64,000 nt of DNA, from the NCBI RefSeq assembly GCF_900141915.1, contig NZ_FQZG01000003.1:1-64000 (forward strand), given 5' to 3'. Made by a program: the position numbers and the translations under genes. Shown one piece after another: positions 27,371 to 36,406 of the stretch. This stretch comes from Tessaracoccus bendigoensis DSM 12906. GTDB taxonomy: Bacteria > Actinomycetota > Actinomycetes > Propionibacteriales > Propionibacteriaceae. How positions within the stretch are numbered: the stretch's first letter is position 1; the number at the start of each line of letters is the position of its first letter. The notes under the pieces are model-generated. The model searched no databases. It was not told the DNA's origin and was given only the letters and a program-made list of their open reading frames with translations.

Positions 27371-28879
27371 CTACCGAGCGCCGTCGATCGCCTGGTTGGT
27401 GTACGTGAACGCGGCGGCGGCGGGGTGCAGGACGGTCTGCACCTTGTAGATCTGCTTGCCCACGCACCACAGGGCGCGGCCCTTGCGCTGGGTGGCCCAG
27501 TCGGCCATCAGGTGCTCGGCGATCGGCCCGAGCTCCAGCAGTTCGGAGAGCTCGCGCGCGACGCTTGGGTCCTGCCCGTGCAGGATCTTCAGGTCGGCCA
27601 GGTTCAGCAGTTCCTTGGCGATCGCGGTCGCTGCCGACGTCGACTCCCCCACGGTGAGCATGTCGCCGGGCTTGTGGCCGACGACGAACTGGATCTCGCC
27701 GTCCCGGCGGGAGAACCGCATGTCGGCGTCCAGGCTCTTGACGGCCTCCAGACCGAGGCGCATCTGTTTCCACATCTCGTCGCGGATGTTGATCCGCAGG
27801 TCGCCGGGGGCCTTGATCTCGCGCATGGCGCGCCCCCACGAGGACAAACAGGTCAGCGCGATGCCCATGGCCTCGTCGCCGAGGGGTTCAAGACGCGATA
27901 GCGAGAACGACTGGATCGGCGCCGACCAGTCCACGGCGATGGTGGTGGGCGCGTCGAACAGACCGGCCAGCGCGCCGGTGACCAGTTGGCCGAGTGCGTC
28001 GCGCAGCAGCCGGGTCTCGTCGAGGAACTGCCGGGTGGATGCATACCGGCATTCGGTCACCAACTGGTCGGTGGGGTTGGCGAGCAGCTGCCACAGGGCG
28101 GGGATGGTGGTCACGTGCAGGGTGTGGTGACCGTCGAGGTAGCCGGTTAGCTGGGCGAGGGCGGCCTCGACGACGCGGGCGTCGGTGGGTCCGAACGGGA
28201 CGCGTTGCTCGCCCACGAACTGTGAGCCGACCAGGCCGCGGATCAGGGTGAGCCAGCGGCGGAAGATGATCCCGGCGCGGCGTTGGGCTTCGACCCGGTC
28301 GAGGGTGTCCCAGCCGTCGCCGAGAGGGCCGAAGTCGAGCGGGTTGATGCGGGCGCTCATGCCGGGTCCGACGGCGAAGGGTTGGACGCCGAACGCGCGG
28401 CACAGCGGTTCGTACTCGTCCTTGGGGTCGCCGAGGACGAACACCTTGTAGCCGAAGTCCATCATCAAGGTGGCAAAGTTCTTGGTGTTGGTGGACTTGC
28501 CGCCGCCGGGCTTGCCGAAAGTGATCACGTTGGGGTTGGTGACCGGGACGGTGTCGTCGAGGACCCAGCCGAGCGGGTCGGCGTAGAAGCTGCCCCCGGA
28601 CAGTTCGTCGATCCCGATCTGCGCGCCGGTGGGAGGCAGGGGCGGGTTCGCGATGAACGGCCACCACGCCGCCGCCTGGTCGCTGGTCATCCGGTACTGG
28701 ACGACCGGCGTCCCGGCCGGTGTCCAACCCCGACCCGGACGCCGCAGGCCGCGGCGCGGCGACGCGTGGAACAGGTACGGCTCCTTGCCGGGCCGTTCGG
28801 GTTCGGGTTTGGTGGGCAGGTCGTGGCCGAAGTCGGCCAGCAGTTGGGCGGTTGACCGGCCGCGGGGTGGCGTCCTCAT
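27371..28879 (-). CDS. VirB4-like T4SS ATPase
   Basis: About 502 residues from the ATG at 28879; ATGA overlaps the stop of the SCO6880-type frame. Walker A is GKPGGGKS (122-129) in NVITFGKPGGGKSTNTKNFA. The following LGDPKDEYEPL and the later RDEMWKQMRLG and FVVGHKPGDM segments are typical of actinobacterial VirB4/TraC-like ATPases. It powers pilus or channel assembly of the secretion system. The start is supported by the overlap; the frame upstream is a shadow of the SCO6880-type gene. Confidence 0.88.
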   Translation of the reverse strand: MRTPPRGRSTAQLLADFGHDLPTKPEPERPGKEPYLFHASPRRGLRRPGRGWTPAGTPVVQYRMTSDQAAAWWPFIANPPLPPTGAQIGIDELSGGSFYADPLGWVLDDTVPVTNPNVITFGKPGGGKSTNTKNFATLMMDFGYKVFVLGDPKDEYEPLCRAFGVQPFAVGPGMSARINPLDFGPLGDGWDTLDRVEAQRRAGIIFRRWLTLIRGLVGSQFVGEQRVPFGPTDARVVEAALAQLTGYLDGHHTLHVTTIPALWQLLANPTDQLVTECRYASTRQFLDETRLLRDALGQLVTGALAGLFDAPTTIAVDWSAPIQSFSLSRLEPLGDEAMGIALTCLSSWGRAMREIKAPGDLRINIRDEMWKQMRLGLEAVKSLDADMRFSRRDGEIQFVVGHKPGDMLTVGESTSAATAIAKELLNLADLKILHGQDPSVARELSELLELGPIAEHLMADWATQRKGRALWCVGKQIYKVQTVLHPAAAAFTYTNQAIDGAR

Positions 28880-30384
28880 TCGTCGGCCTTCCGGGTGAGT
28901 CCGAGACCGAGCGGCAGGGTGGCGGCGGCGAAGCCGGCGTCTTGGGCGAGGTCGAGGCGCAGGGGGGCGAAGCCGGCGCGCCGGATGGACGCGTCGAGGC
29001 GGCGTCCGAACTCGGCGACGCGCATGGTCTTGGCGACGGTGACGCACGCGACCGCGTAGGGGCGGGTGAGGGCGTGGCCGGAGGCTAGTTTCGCGTCGAG
29101 GCGGTGGGCGCGGGTGACGTTGGCGCGGTCGCGGGAGCGTTGCCGGATCTGGAGCCGGCCACGGAGCCCCTCGCCCATGTCGGCGGCCCATTCGCCGGAG
29201 GCCGTCTGTCGGTCGGCGCGGCTGAACGGCAGGATCGGGAACACCACCGTGTAGCTGCGCCGCTCTCCCGGTTCGCTGGGGGTCAGCACCGGCGCGAGGG
29301 CACCGAGGCAGGCGCCTCGGTCGGGGAGCTTGATGGTGGAGCTGATCGAGTTCCAGGCGTCGTGGGAGTAGTGCCGCATCGTGGTGTCGGCACCGGAGGG
29401 GCCGGCCATGGCCCACGGCACTTCGGTGCACACCGACGGGTCGGTCTGGTGGGCGGCGAGCGCGTCGATGATCCCGACCCGGTCGGCGGGCGCGAAGCCG
29501 GTTCGGACCGCGAGCGCCAACTGGGGCGAGGTGAGCCAGGTCACGTCGGTCATCCCCATGCCGCCGCGCAGCATCGCGGAAACCTCGTCGGCCAGCGCGT
29601 ACAGGACGCGGGTGCGCCCCTCCAGGCCGCCGCCGAACTCGCGGGCCTGCTTCGCGATCCGGGTCTCAGGGACCACGAACGTGACGAACGCCTCGGTGCG
29701 GACCGCGGCGCGGGTCAAGGCGGTGGCGAGTTCGTCGTTCATCCGCCTGGCCAGTTCGGGGCCGTCGGGACGCCGATGCGTCGCGATTCACTGCTGCCGC
29801 TCTGCGCCGTCGTCGGGGACGGTGCGGACCTGGAACACGATGTCGCTGATCAGGGACGCCCGGGCAGCGACGTCGAGCAGTTCGGTGAGGCCGCGGCCGT
29901 ACTGGTCGCGGCGTTCGCCTTCGGCCATGCCGACCCCGGGGTGCCGGATGGCGGCGGTCATCGCCCAGGTGCGCAGGCCGTGGTCCTGGATGACGGCGTA
30001 CCGGGTCTGCGCCGGACCCTTGGGGGCTCCGTCGTGGACCTCGATGCCGGTCATCACGCCGGGGAGGTCAGCGTTCTCGAGGGTCTCCGCCTTCCCCGTC
30101 GCGGCCTTGCTGCGCCACGACGTCCAGCCGAACGCCTTGCCGGCGGCGAAGCTGAGGCTGGCGAGTAACCAGCCTGTGGCCGACCGGTCGCGGACAGGGA
30201 CGACGACCAGCACCGTCACCACCGCAGCGAGCGCGGCGAGCTGGGCCGCGAGCAGCCAGCGTTGCTGGTTGGCGGCCACGAACACCGGGATGACCGCGAG
30301 GGTCAGGGCCGCCAGCCGAGGGCCGGTCAGCCCGAAGAAGAAGCCCACTCGATCCGGGCCGTAATCGTCGTACACCGCAGCCAT
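28876..30384 (-). pseudogene. SCO6880-type T4SS membrane protein split by one in-frame TGA
   Basis: Reading from the ATG at 30384 gives two membrane segments (residues 10-65) and then the SCO6880 domain to DGAERQQ, where a TGA occurs at 29790-29788. The same frame continues without any indel as IATHRRPDGPELARRMNDELATAL and on to 28876. Intact relatives have a tryptophan codon just before an (I/V)AxHRRPD stretch, so TGG to TGA is the simplest explanation. Without the stop the protein would be about 502 residues, the normal length. An ATG at 29742 could restart the second half. This PrgI/SCO6880 protein is a core T4SS component, so the break matters: a null mutation, read-through, a functional split, or a sequencing error. 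Confidence 0.85.
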
Positions 30385-30400
30385 GACGAGACCGCCGTTG

Positions 30401-30631
30401 TCAGAAGGTCGGGGCGACACCCGAAGGTGACGCGAACGGGAGCGGGATGTCGAGCCGAGGATCGCGGACGTCGTGCGGGACGTCCGTGAGCGCGAGTTCG
30501 GCGACGCGGGCGGCTTCGACCTGCTGGGCGCGGACGCGGCGGGTCTCCCTCACGCGCCAGTCCTGGTCCAGAAGCGCTGGCTGCGTGTCGGGTGCGTCGG
30601 CGTCCTGGTAGGGGTAGGTCCAGTCATCCAT
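30401..30631 (-). CDS. Small first gene of T4SS operon 2
   Basis: About 76 residues from the ATG at 30631 with AGGAGG seven bases upstream. The sequence is charged and soluble (MDDWTYPYQDADAPDTQP, then a basic helix RVRETRRVRAQQVEAARVAE). No domain recognised. It is the first gene behind conjugation promoter copy 3 and ends 16 bases before the SCO6880-type gene. Small proteins in this position recur in actinobacterial T4SS operons, but I cannot assign a function. Confidence 0.65.
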   Translation of the reverse strand: MDDWTYPYQDADAPDTQPALLDQDWRVRETRRVRAQQVEAARVAELALTDVPHDVRDPRLDIPLPFASPSGVAPTF

Positions 30632-30978
30632 GCGGGAGCCTCCTGTCGTCTGGGGTGACCGACGCCACCTCACCCGCATAACGGGGGCGGGGTCTGGCCC
30701 GTGGACATCCCGCGGCGCAGGAACGGATCGGCTTGTGCACACGCGGCACCTCCTCGCCGTCATCGCCCCATCTGAGGTGCGCTAGGTCTCGAGGTCCGAT
30801 CCGACACCCAACACTCACCTTCGCGGCGCCGTGCGCATCCGCGTCCTGGGCAACTTCAAGCAGGGCTTGCTGCTAGAAGGATCGTCGGCCCGGCGGCGGC
30901 GTCCGTAGCGCGCGTAGAACGCGATGGCGACGCCACCCGACTCGGCCGAGTTACCTCCCTGCGCGACCGTGATTGCTG
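30632..30978. other. Junction between T4SS operon 2 and the cargo block
   Basis: About 350 bases without a gene. It contains conjugation promoter copy 3 (30679-30707). Beyond 30710 the sequence belongs to neither the T4SS nor the following CPBP gene and looks like leftover non-coding DNA at the edge of the cargo block. No inverted or direct repeat of the kind left by a transposon was found by eye. Confidence 0.5.
30679..30707 (-). promoter_or_regulatory. Conjugation promoter element, copy 3 (T4SS operon 2)
   Basis: On the minus strand: TGTCCAC, 16 bases, CCGTTATG. The second box ends 47 bases before the ATG at 30631, leaving room for an untranslated leader with the AGGAGG site. Confidence 0.75.
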
Positions 30979-31671
30979 CTACCCCATGCTGTTGAGCGCA
31001 ACGTGCACAACGGAGGGGACGAGCAGGTTGCGGGTGCGTTCGAACAGGATGCCCAGCGCGAGCCCCAGCAGCGACTGCTGGACGATGGTGATCGCGATGG
31101 CGGGCAGGAGCCCGGCATGGTCAGTGTTCGTGTAACCGGACCCGAGGTGCCAGACGCCGAACACGAGGGCCTGGACGACGAGAGCCCATCCTGGCCCCGC
31201 GATGAGCCGTAGCCGCGTTTGCAGGAGGCCTCTGAACAGGAACTCTTCGAGGAAGCCGTTCTGCATGAAGTGGGAGGCGAAGCGGCCCAGCAGGCGAACG
31301 ATCGTCTCCTGGCCAACGATCAGGGTGTAGGCGAACCAGGTAACCGGAATCACGCAGCAGATCAGCAGTGCGCGGCCGACCCGGTGGCCCTTGCCGAAGC
31401 CCAAGGTGGAGGGACGGGCGCCCGCGAGGAGGAGTACGAGCAGCGGGATGACGACGTAGGTGGCCGGGTTGACGACGAAGTTGCCGAGACCCTCCCCGAA
31501 CCATCGTTCGCCCAACCCTTGGAGCCAGCGCGACAACGGGGTCCACCACGGGATGGCCGCATCGTCGGCAGTGACGTGGTGGAAGGCGAGATTGTTCCAC
31601 CCGGTGAGTGCGATGAAGACCGACACCAGCCCCAGCTGCACCCATACACGTCGGCGTGCAGCGCCGGTCAC
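30979..31671 (-). CDS. CPBP-family intramembrane metalloprotease
   Basis: About 230 residues from a GTG at 31671 whose GTGA overlaps the stop of the small upstream gene. Six to seven hydrophobic segments. The three CPBP (Abi, Rce1-like) motifs are present: NGFLEEFLFRGLL with the EExxxR glutamates, FGVWHLGSG with a histidine, and VHVALNSMG at the C-terminus. Such proteases process prenylated or bacteriocin-like peptides or give immunity to them; the substrate here is unknown. First cargo gene next to T4SS operon 2. Confidence 0.85.
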   Translation of the reverse strand: MTGAARRRVWVQLGLVSVFIALTGWNNLAFHHVTADDAAIPWWTPLSRWLQGLGERWFGEGLGNFVVNPATYVVIPLLVLLLAGARPSTLGFGKGHRVGRALLICCVIPVTWFAYTLIVGQETIVRLLGRFASHFMQNGFLEEFLFRGLLQTRLRLIAGPGWALVVQALVFGVWHLGSGYTNTDHAGLLPAIAITIVQQSLLGLALGILFERTRNLLVPSVVHVALNSMG

Positions 31672-31901
31672 GACGCTCGGGGCGCGTGCGGGGTCGTGGC
31701 CGCCGTGACAAGCAGGCTGAGGGAGAGCAGGACGAGTCCGACGACGATGCCCGCCACCGGGATGTCGTGTCCCCCAAGGGCGAGCACGAGGACGGCTGCG
31801 AGCCACACTGCGATGTAGAACCGCGCCGCTGCCGAGCCGGCGACCTTCTTCACCACGTCGATGATGCTGTTCAGGGAATCCGACCGCTGTCCTGCTGTCA
31901 C
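31668..31901 (-). CDS. Small two-helix membrane protein
   Basis: About 77 residues if it starts at the GTG at 31901. An amphipathic N-terminus (SLNSIIDVVKKVAG) is followed by two hydrophobic helices, FYIAVWLAAVLVLALGG and IPVAGIVVGLVLLSLSLLV. It overlaps the CPBP protease by four bases, so both are made together. No family recognised. The start is uncertain because the nearest purine-rich sequence (GGAAGG) is rather far upstream. Confidence 0.55.
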   Translation of the reverse strand: MTAGQRSDSLNSIIDVVKKVAGSAAARFYIAVWLAAVLVLALGGHDIPVAGIVVGLVLLSLSLLVTAATTPHAPRAS

Positions 31902-31981
31902 GATGATGCAACTCGCCTTCCTATGGGTGCCGATGGACGGTGCAACGTGCCCGGGGATGATCAGCTGATGCGTGTCCGCCT

Positions 31982-32986
31982 TCAGCCGAGAAACGCGGTC
32001 AGCGACTCGGTGATGTGCTGTGAGTGGGTCCAGTGCAGGTAGTGGCCGCCGTCCAGGACCACGAGTTCGCCACGACGTACCGAGTCGAGCTGTTGCTGGT
32101 GCGCCGGACGCCAACGTGGGTGGGCGTCGACGAGCTGGTGCGACACGAACGCCAGCACCGGAAGATCGGGTGGGTACGTCAGGCCCGCGACCGCGGACAG
32201 GTTCGCTGCAGACTGAGTGCCTTCATCGGTGATCGCCGGATTCGCGTAGTTCCAGATCGTCATCAAACGGATCCGCTCCAGGGCTCGGTCGGAATAGACG
32301 CCGGCAGGGGCGGAGGGTGCAGTGAGGGTCGGGTCCAGCATGGTCATCCACCGCACCCAGCCGGTCACCGACATCAGCCGTTGCCCCATGCCGATCGGGG
32401 GTGCGACGGTGAACGCTTCGGGAACGGTCCCGTCGAGGGTGACCAAGGCCGAGACCTCGCGGGGGAAGCGATTCACGTAGTCCAGAGCGTAGATCGCTGC
32501 CATGGAGTGGGCCACGAGGACGCAATCGGTCACGTGGAGCGTCGCAAGGGTGTCGTGCAGTTCGACGGACACGTTCTCGACGGTGCGCTCCGTGACCTCC
32601 AGATCGCTGTAGCCGTACCCGAACCGTTCGACCACCACTACGGTGTAGGTGTCGTCGAGTTCATCGACGAGGGGTGCGAAGTCGAGTACCGGTGATGGGG
32701 TGCCGTAGCCCCCGAGCAGCACCACGGTCCGCTCCCCATCCCCGCTGACCGACACGTTGACCTGCCCGCCCGTGATGCGGACCCTGTCGCCGTACGGGTC
32801 GGTGTTGGCCTTCTCGAACGCCCCCAGGGCTGCATTGCTGAGCGTCGAGACCGCCACCAACGCCACGACCGACAGTAAGACGGACCGGGTCACCCGCAGC
32901 AACCTGGCCCCTCGTCCGCCGGTGGCACGCGCCGGGAACGTCGGCGACGGTCGGGTGGCATTCACGCCAACCGCCCGACTCGGCAC
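31982..32986 (-). CDS. Alpha/beta hydrolase, membrane-anchored or secreted
   Basis: About 334 residues. I place the start at the GTG at 32986, one base after the previous stop, with AGGA seven bases upstream; GTG 32965 is the alternative. A hydrophobic segment at about 30-50 (SVLLSVVALVAVSTLSNAAL) is followed by an alpha/beta hydrolase fold. The nucleophile elbow is VAHSMA, a variant of GxSxG, oxyanion residues lie in LLGGYGTPSP, and the histidine is in DGGHYLHWTHSQ. Substrate unknown. It is the second gene of a unit whose first gene, a DUF7010 homologue, is frameshifted. Confidence 0.78.
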   Translation of the reverse strand: MPSRAVGVNATRPSPTFPARATGGRGARLLRVTRSVLLSVVALVAVSTLSNAALGAFEKANTDPYGDRVRITGGQVNVSVSGDGERTVVLLGGYGTPSPVLDFAPLVDELDDTYTVVVVERFGYGYSDLEVTERTVENVSVELHDTLATLHVTDCVLVAHSMAAIYALDYVNRFPREVSALVTLDGTVPEAFTVAPPIGMGQRLMSVTGWVRWMTMLDPTLTAPSAPAGVYSDRALERIRLMTIWNYANPAITDEGTQSAANLSAVAGLTYPPDLPVLAFVSHQLVDAHPRWRPAHQQQLDSVRRGELVVLDGGHYLHWTHSQHITESLTAFLG

Positions 32987-32987
32987 G

Positions 32988-33553
32988 TCAGCGTCCTGAT
33001 GAGGATGGCGTTGCGTCCTGAGATCGCGCGAACGCTTTGAGCAGGAAGGCGAAGACCACGAGCAGTGCGCCGGTGAACCAACCGGCAGCGATCGACGGAA
33101 CGAGTGGCACATACAGGAGGAGGACGCCGACCAGTGTCATCAGCGCGGCAAGGACGGCAAACAGACGCATGCCGTACAGAAACACGAAAGGAAGGTAGTG
33201 GGCGCCCACGATCACCATGCACGCCGGAAAGAACAGGTCGCTGCGACCGCCGAGCATCGCCACGACTGCGACGAACCGATCGGAACCGTGAAGGCGATCT
33301 GCATCGCCAAACCAGCCATGGGATGACCCGCCGGCAATGACGCCGCCCGACCAGACAGCCGAAGGGCCAAGGTCGTCAGCGGGAAGATCAGGACCCCACC
33401 GAGGAACAGGGTGAGAACGGCAGCCGACGGAGAAACCCACGTCGCGACCGAGGCGGCAGCCAGCCACACCACCCCCGACACCAGTTGACCGTAGAAACCG
33501 CCCTCGTAGACACCGCGCACGTCGCGTTGAGCATCCCGGATCGACACGTCCAC
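32988..33553 (-). pseudogene. DUF7010-type membrane protein, frameshifted
   Basis: Two overlapping frames make one protein. The first (from GTG 33553) reads RDAQRDVRGVYEGGFYGQLV and on through several hydrophobic helices to GLAMQIAFTVPIG; the second continues FVAVVAMLGGRSDLFFPACM and on to LLKAFARS. Together they match the layout of DUF7010 membrane proteins (a DxRxAYxxG start, and a SxxFFPAMxxxxGxxYLPFxxLYG core). The switch lies at about 33275-33284, in ATCGGTTCGTC; one missing base explains it. A second-frame stop at 32988 ends the protein normally. Either a decaying gene or a sequencing deletion. Confidence 0.75.
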
Positions 33554-33777
33554 CTCAGGCGCCGGTTCGTGAGCCCGCGGTGGCTGGTTCCCGCGAGGAG
33601 ACCCAGATCTGCGCATGCCCACCGGGCTCCACCAGCAGCCTCCGCATACCTCTCCCCTCGCGAGTGGTGCGCTTGCACGAACATGGCCACACTACGCCTG
33701 ATGAACGACCGCCCCACCACAGGCGTGCGCTGACCCAACCTGACCGGAACGACTCTCGCCCGTGAGAGACTCCGAGC

Positions 33778-34266
33778 ATGGAGAGTCGCCCGAGCCCCAT
33801 TCCGAGGACGGCTCACCCCAAGAAGTACAGGCTCGGCTTTTCGCCGGAAGGACTCGTCGCCTTCCTCCTGCCCATGATTCCCAATGTTCTGTGGGCACTC
33901 CTGCCGCCGGTTTCGCCCGTCCTGTCCGCGAACGATTCTGCCTCGCCGATCGTGGGGGCAATCGGAACCGTGTCCCAGTCGATGATGATCGCCCTGCTCA
34001 TACTGGTCATCAACACGCGGCGACGACCGTCAGCGAGCAAGAGAGTCTTCGCAGCGGCAGGGGCAGCGTGCTTGATCGGCTACCTGATGTTGTGGGTGTT
34101 GTACTTCACTGCGCCGATCACGCCGATGCTCCTGCTGATGATGGCGGTCCTGCCGTCTGCCTACTTCATCTGCGTGGGGCTGTATCTGGAGAACTACCCC
34201 TCCCTCGTTCCGGCAACGCTGTTCGCTGTCATTCACACGGCAACCACCGCGACCAACTACTTCTGA
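33778..34266 (+). CDS. Conserved four-helix membrane protein of unknown function
   Basis: 162 residues from the ATG at 33778. About four hydrophobic segments: EGLVAFLLPMIPNVLWALLP near 25-45, SMMIALLILVI, a FAAAGAACLIGYLMLWVLYF region, and PMLLLMMAVLPSAYFICVGL. The FLLPMIPNxxWALLPP pattern recurs in small membrane proteins of Firmicutes and Actinomycetota without known function. It is monocistronic and diverges from the DUF7010 remnant. Its upstream region has a modest GAGAG site. Confidence 0.65.
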   Translation: MESRPSPIPRTAHPKKYRLGFSPEGLVAFLLPMIPNVLWALLPPVSPVLSANDSASPIVGAIGTVSQSMMIALLILVINTRRRPSASKRVFAAAGAACLIGYLMLWVLYFTAPITPMLLLMMAVLPSAYFICVGLYLENYPSLVPATLFAVIHTATTATNYF

Positions 34267-34341
34267 GCCCAGCGGGCGACGAGACCCATCGCGCGACGGG
34301 GTCGCCGCCTCCGGGGTGAGCTTGATCCCTCTCGACGATGC

Positions 34342-34376
34342 GGGATACACCCGTATGCTGAATACACACGTATCCC
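34342..34376 (+). promoter_or_regulatory. Nested palindromic operator upstream of CPBP-TetR operon
   Basis: Two palindromes of the form ATACACMCGTAT, at 34345-34356 and 34362-34373, sit 17 bases apart, centre to centre. The outer ends GGGATAC (34342) and GTATCCC (ending 34376) also pair with each other. The site ends 13 bases before the ATG at 34390. The arrangement suits two TetR dimers binding side by side, and a tetR gene is in the operon, so autoregulation is likely. Confidence 0.7.
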
Positions 34377-34389
34377 ACGGAGGCTCTTG

Positions 34390-35184
34390 ATGGACACCCA
34401 GCTGGCCCAACCAACCCGGTCCGACCACACGGCCGTGCCGCTCGCCGCCTGGGACACGAAGCGGCCCTGGCTGTGGGCGGTCGTGGTGGGGCTGGCCGGG
34501 ACCGTCCTGACAGCGTTCGGAGCCGGTTACAGCCAGGTGCGCGAACTCGACCTGCTCACTGCCACCTACGCGCAGGCGGCTTTCGTCGGGGCGTCGGCAC
34601 TGGTGGGGCTCGCGGTGATGTGGCGGTCCCGGCCATCTTTGGCCGACTACGGGTTCCGGCGTCCCGTGCACCTGGACCGGACGCTGTGGTTGCTCCCGCT
34701 GGCTGTGATCCCCGTGATCCTGGTGGGGTTCGCCGGCCTCCACGTTTCCTTGACCCAAGCGGCTGCCTACACGGTGCTCTGCGTGAGCGTGGGCTTCAGC
34801 GAGGAGATCTGGTTCCGCGGACTCCTGCTGGCGACGCTGCGACGCCTTGGTGAGCGGCACGCGATCGTCGGTGGATCCGTCGTGTTCGGTACGCTGCACC
34901 TGTTCAACGTCTTCACCGGTCGTCCGCCGCTTTACCTGGCGCTGCAGTTCGCGTTCGCGTGCCTGGTGGGCCTGGTGCTGGCCGAACTCGTCGCGATCAC
35001 CGGCAGCCTCTGGCCCGGGATTGGCTGGCACCTGGTGTACGACCTGACGGCCCTCAGCACCAGCGACCAACTCACCCCCGCCGTCCTCACCGGGCTCGCC
35101 CTGATGACGGCGGTGCTGGCGGCCTACGCCATCTGGTTGTGGCGCCAGCTTCCCGTCGATCGACCCGCACGCACGGCAGGCTGA
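34390..35184 (+). CDS. CPBP-family intramembrane metalloprotease
   Basis: 264 residues from the ATG at 34390 with GGAGG six bases upstream. Seven or eight hydrophobic segments. Motif 1 is GFSEEIWFRGLLLA, motif 2 FGTLHLFN, motif 3 GIGWHLVYDL, as expected for the CPBP fold. It is only distantly similar to the one at 30979, so this is not a recent duplication. It lies behind the twin ATAC palindromes and five bases before a TetR gene, so the regulator probably controls it. Confidence 0.87.
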   Translation: MDTQLAQPTRSDHTAVPLAAWDTKRPWLWAVVVGLAGTVLTAFGAGYSQVRELDLLTATYAQAAFVGASALVGLAVMWRSRPSLADYGFRRPVHLDRTLWLLPLAVIPVILVGFAGLHVSLTQAAAYTVLCVSVGFSEEIWFRGLLLATLRRLGERHAIVGGSVVFGTLHLFNVFTGRPPLYLALQFAFACLVGLVLAELVAITGSLWPGIGWHLVYDLTALSTSDQLTPAVLTGLALMTAVLAAYAIWLWRQLPVDRPARTAG

Positions 35185-35189
35185 ACAAC

Positions 35190-35765
35190 GTGGACGTGAC
35201 TCCACGACAGGCCGAGTTCGCCGACGCCGCCTTGCGCGTGTTGGCCCGCGAGGGGATGACCTCGGTGAGCTTCCGAACGGTCGCGGCCGAGGCGGGCATG
35301 TCGCTCGGAGCCGTTCAGAAGGCGTTTCCTACCAAAGACCTCATGCTGCGCGTGATGTTCGCGCGGCTCCGCGCCACAGCGGCCACGCAGTCGCTGGTCG
35401 AACCCGGTCGACCCACCCTCCGCTCCTGGTTGGTCGACCTGATGGTGTCGGTGCTGCCACTCGATGAGCCCCGGCGTGCCGCCGAACTGCAGGGAGGCGC
35501 GTTCGTCGAAAGGGCCGCCTTCGACCCGGGAACAGCAGCTGCGGTCGCGGCGTCCGACCACGAACTGCGTGGGGCGATCGGACGACTGGTGCGTCGGGCC
35601 CACGCCGAAGGCGAGGTGCCGAAATCGGTGGACCCCGACGCCGCGGCGTGGGCTGTCCTGGCGTTCATGCAGGGCATGGCCAGCCAACTCCTGTACGACC
35701 CTGCCTCCGAGGACGCCGTCCGGCGCCAATGCCGGTGGGTCGTTGACGCGGTGCTACGCCACTGA
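35190..35765 (+). CDS. TetR-family transcriptional regulator
   Basis: About 191 residues from the GTG at 35190, five bases after the protease stop. The N-terminal helix-turn-helix (SVSFRTVAAEAGMSLGAVQK, then FPTKDLMLRVMF) is typical. The C-terminal half (about 60-191) is the ligand-binding dimer domain of the TetR_C type. It probably represses its own operon through the nested palindromes at 34342-34376. The longer open frame upstream lies inside the protease gene and is a shadow. Confidence 0.88.
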   Translation: MDVTPRQAEFADAALRVLAREGMTSVSFRTVAAEAGMSLGAVQKAFPTKDLMLRVMFARLRATAATQSLVEPGRPTLRSWLVDLMVSVLPLDEPRRAAELQGGAFVERAAFDPGTAAAVAASDHELRGAIGRLVRRAHAEGEVPKSVDPDAAAWAVLAFMQGMASQLLYDPASEDAVRRQCRWVVDAVLRH

Positions 35766-35788
35766 CGCCCGTCCAGGGGGACGCTGTC

Positions 35789-36406
35789 TCAGAGCAGGCC
35801 GCGTTCGAAGGCGACGCGGACGGCTGCCGCACGGTCAGAGACGTCGAGCTTCGCGTACGCGTGGGCCAGATGTGTCTTCACGGTGGCTTCGGACACCATC
35901 AACTCGTCCGCGGCCGTCTTGTTGGTGCCGCCGCCCGCGATGACGCGCAGCACCTGGATCTCGCGGGGTGTCAACGTCTGGTCGTTGCGGCGCCCCGTCA
36001 ACGCGGCGAGTGCCTGGGGGGCGAGGACGGGTCGACCGGCGGCCAGGTCTTTCACGGCGCGGATCAGGTCGGCTCTGGGTGCGTCCTTGAGCAGGTAACC
36101 GTGCGCTCCGGCCCCGAGTGCCGCGAGGATGTCGTGGTCGGTGTCGTACGTGGTGAGCACCAGGATGCGGGCCGGCGTACCGCGCTCCACGAGGGTACGG
36201 ATGGCTTCCACCCCGGCGCCGCCCGGCATCCGGAGGTCCATCAGCACGACGTCGGGCCGGACCTGCATCACCACCACGACACCTTCGGGACCGGAGGACG
36301 CCTCGCCGACGATCTCAAGGCCGGGCTCGCGGGAGAAGATCCCGATGAGCCCATCGCGGACGATCGGGTGGTCGTCGACCACCACGATCCGGATGAGGTC
36401 GCTCAT
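35789..36406 (-). CDS. NarL/LuxR-type response regulator
   Basis: 205 residues. Receiver domain with acidic pair D11-D12, phosphoacceptor D57 in VVLMDLRMPGG, and the conserved lysine in YLLKDAPR. C-terminal LuxR helix-turn-helix at about 143-186 (LTPREIQVLRVIAGGGTNKT). The ATG overlaps the histidine kinase stop (ATGA). With the kinase and the ABC exporter it forms a four-gene unit that responds to an unknown stress and probably regulates its own exporter. Confidence 0.92.
   Translation of the reverse strand: MSDLIRIVVVDDHPIVRDGLIGIFSREPGLEIVGEASSGPEGVVVVMQVRPDVVLMDLRMPGGAGVEAIRTLVERGTPARILVLTTYDTDHDILAALGAGAHGYLLKDAPRADLIRAVKDLAAGRPVLAPQALAALTGRRNDQTLTPREIQVLRVIAGGGTNKTAADELMVSEATVKTHLAHAYAKLDVSDRAAAVRVAFERGLL

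Noticed and set aside
33388-33816. 142-residue minus-strand frame upstream of DUF7010
   Set aside because: Overlaps the DUF7010 reading frame and the divergent promoter region, with shadow-like composition.
34030-35205. 391-residue minus-strand frame
   Set aside because: Opposite the CPBP protease and membrane protein, both of which have clear membrane segments and motifs; Gln/His-rich shadow.
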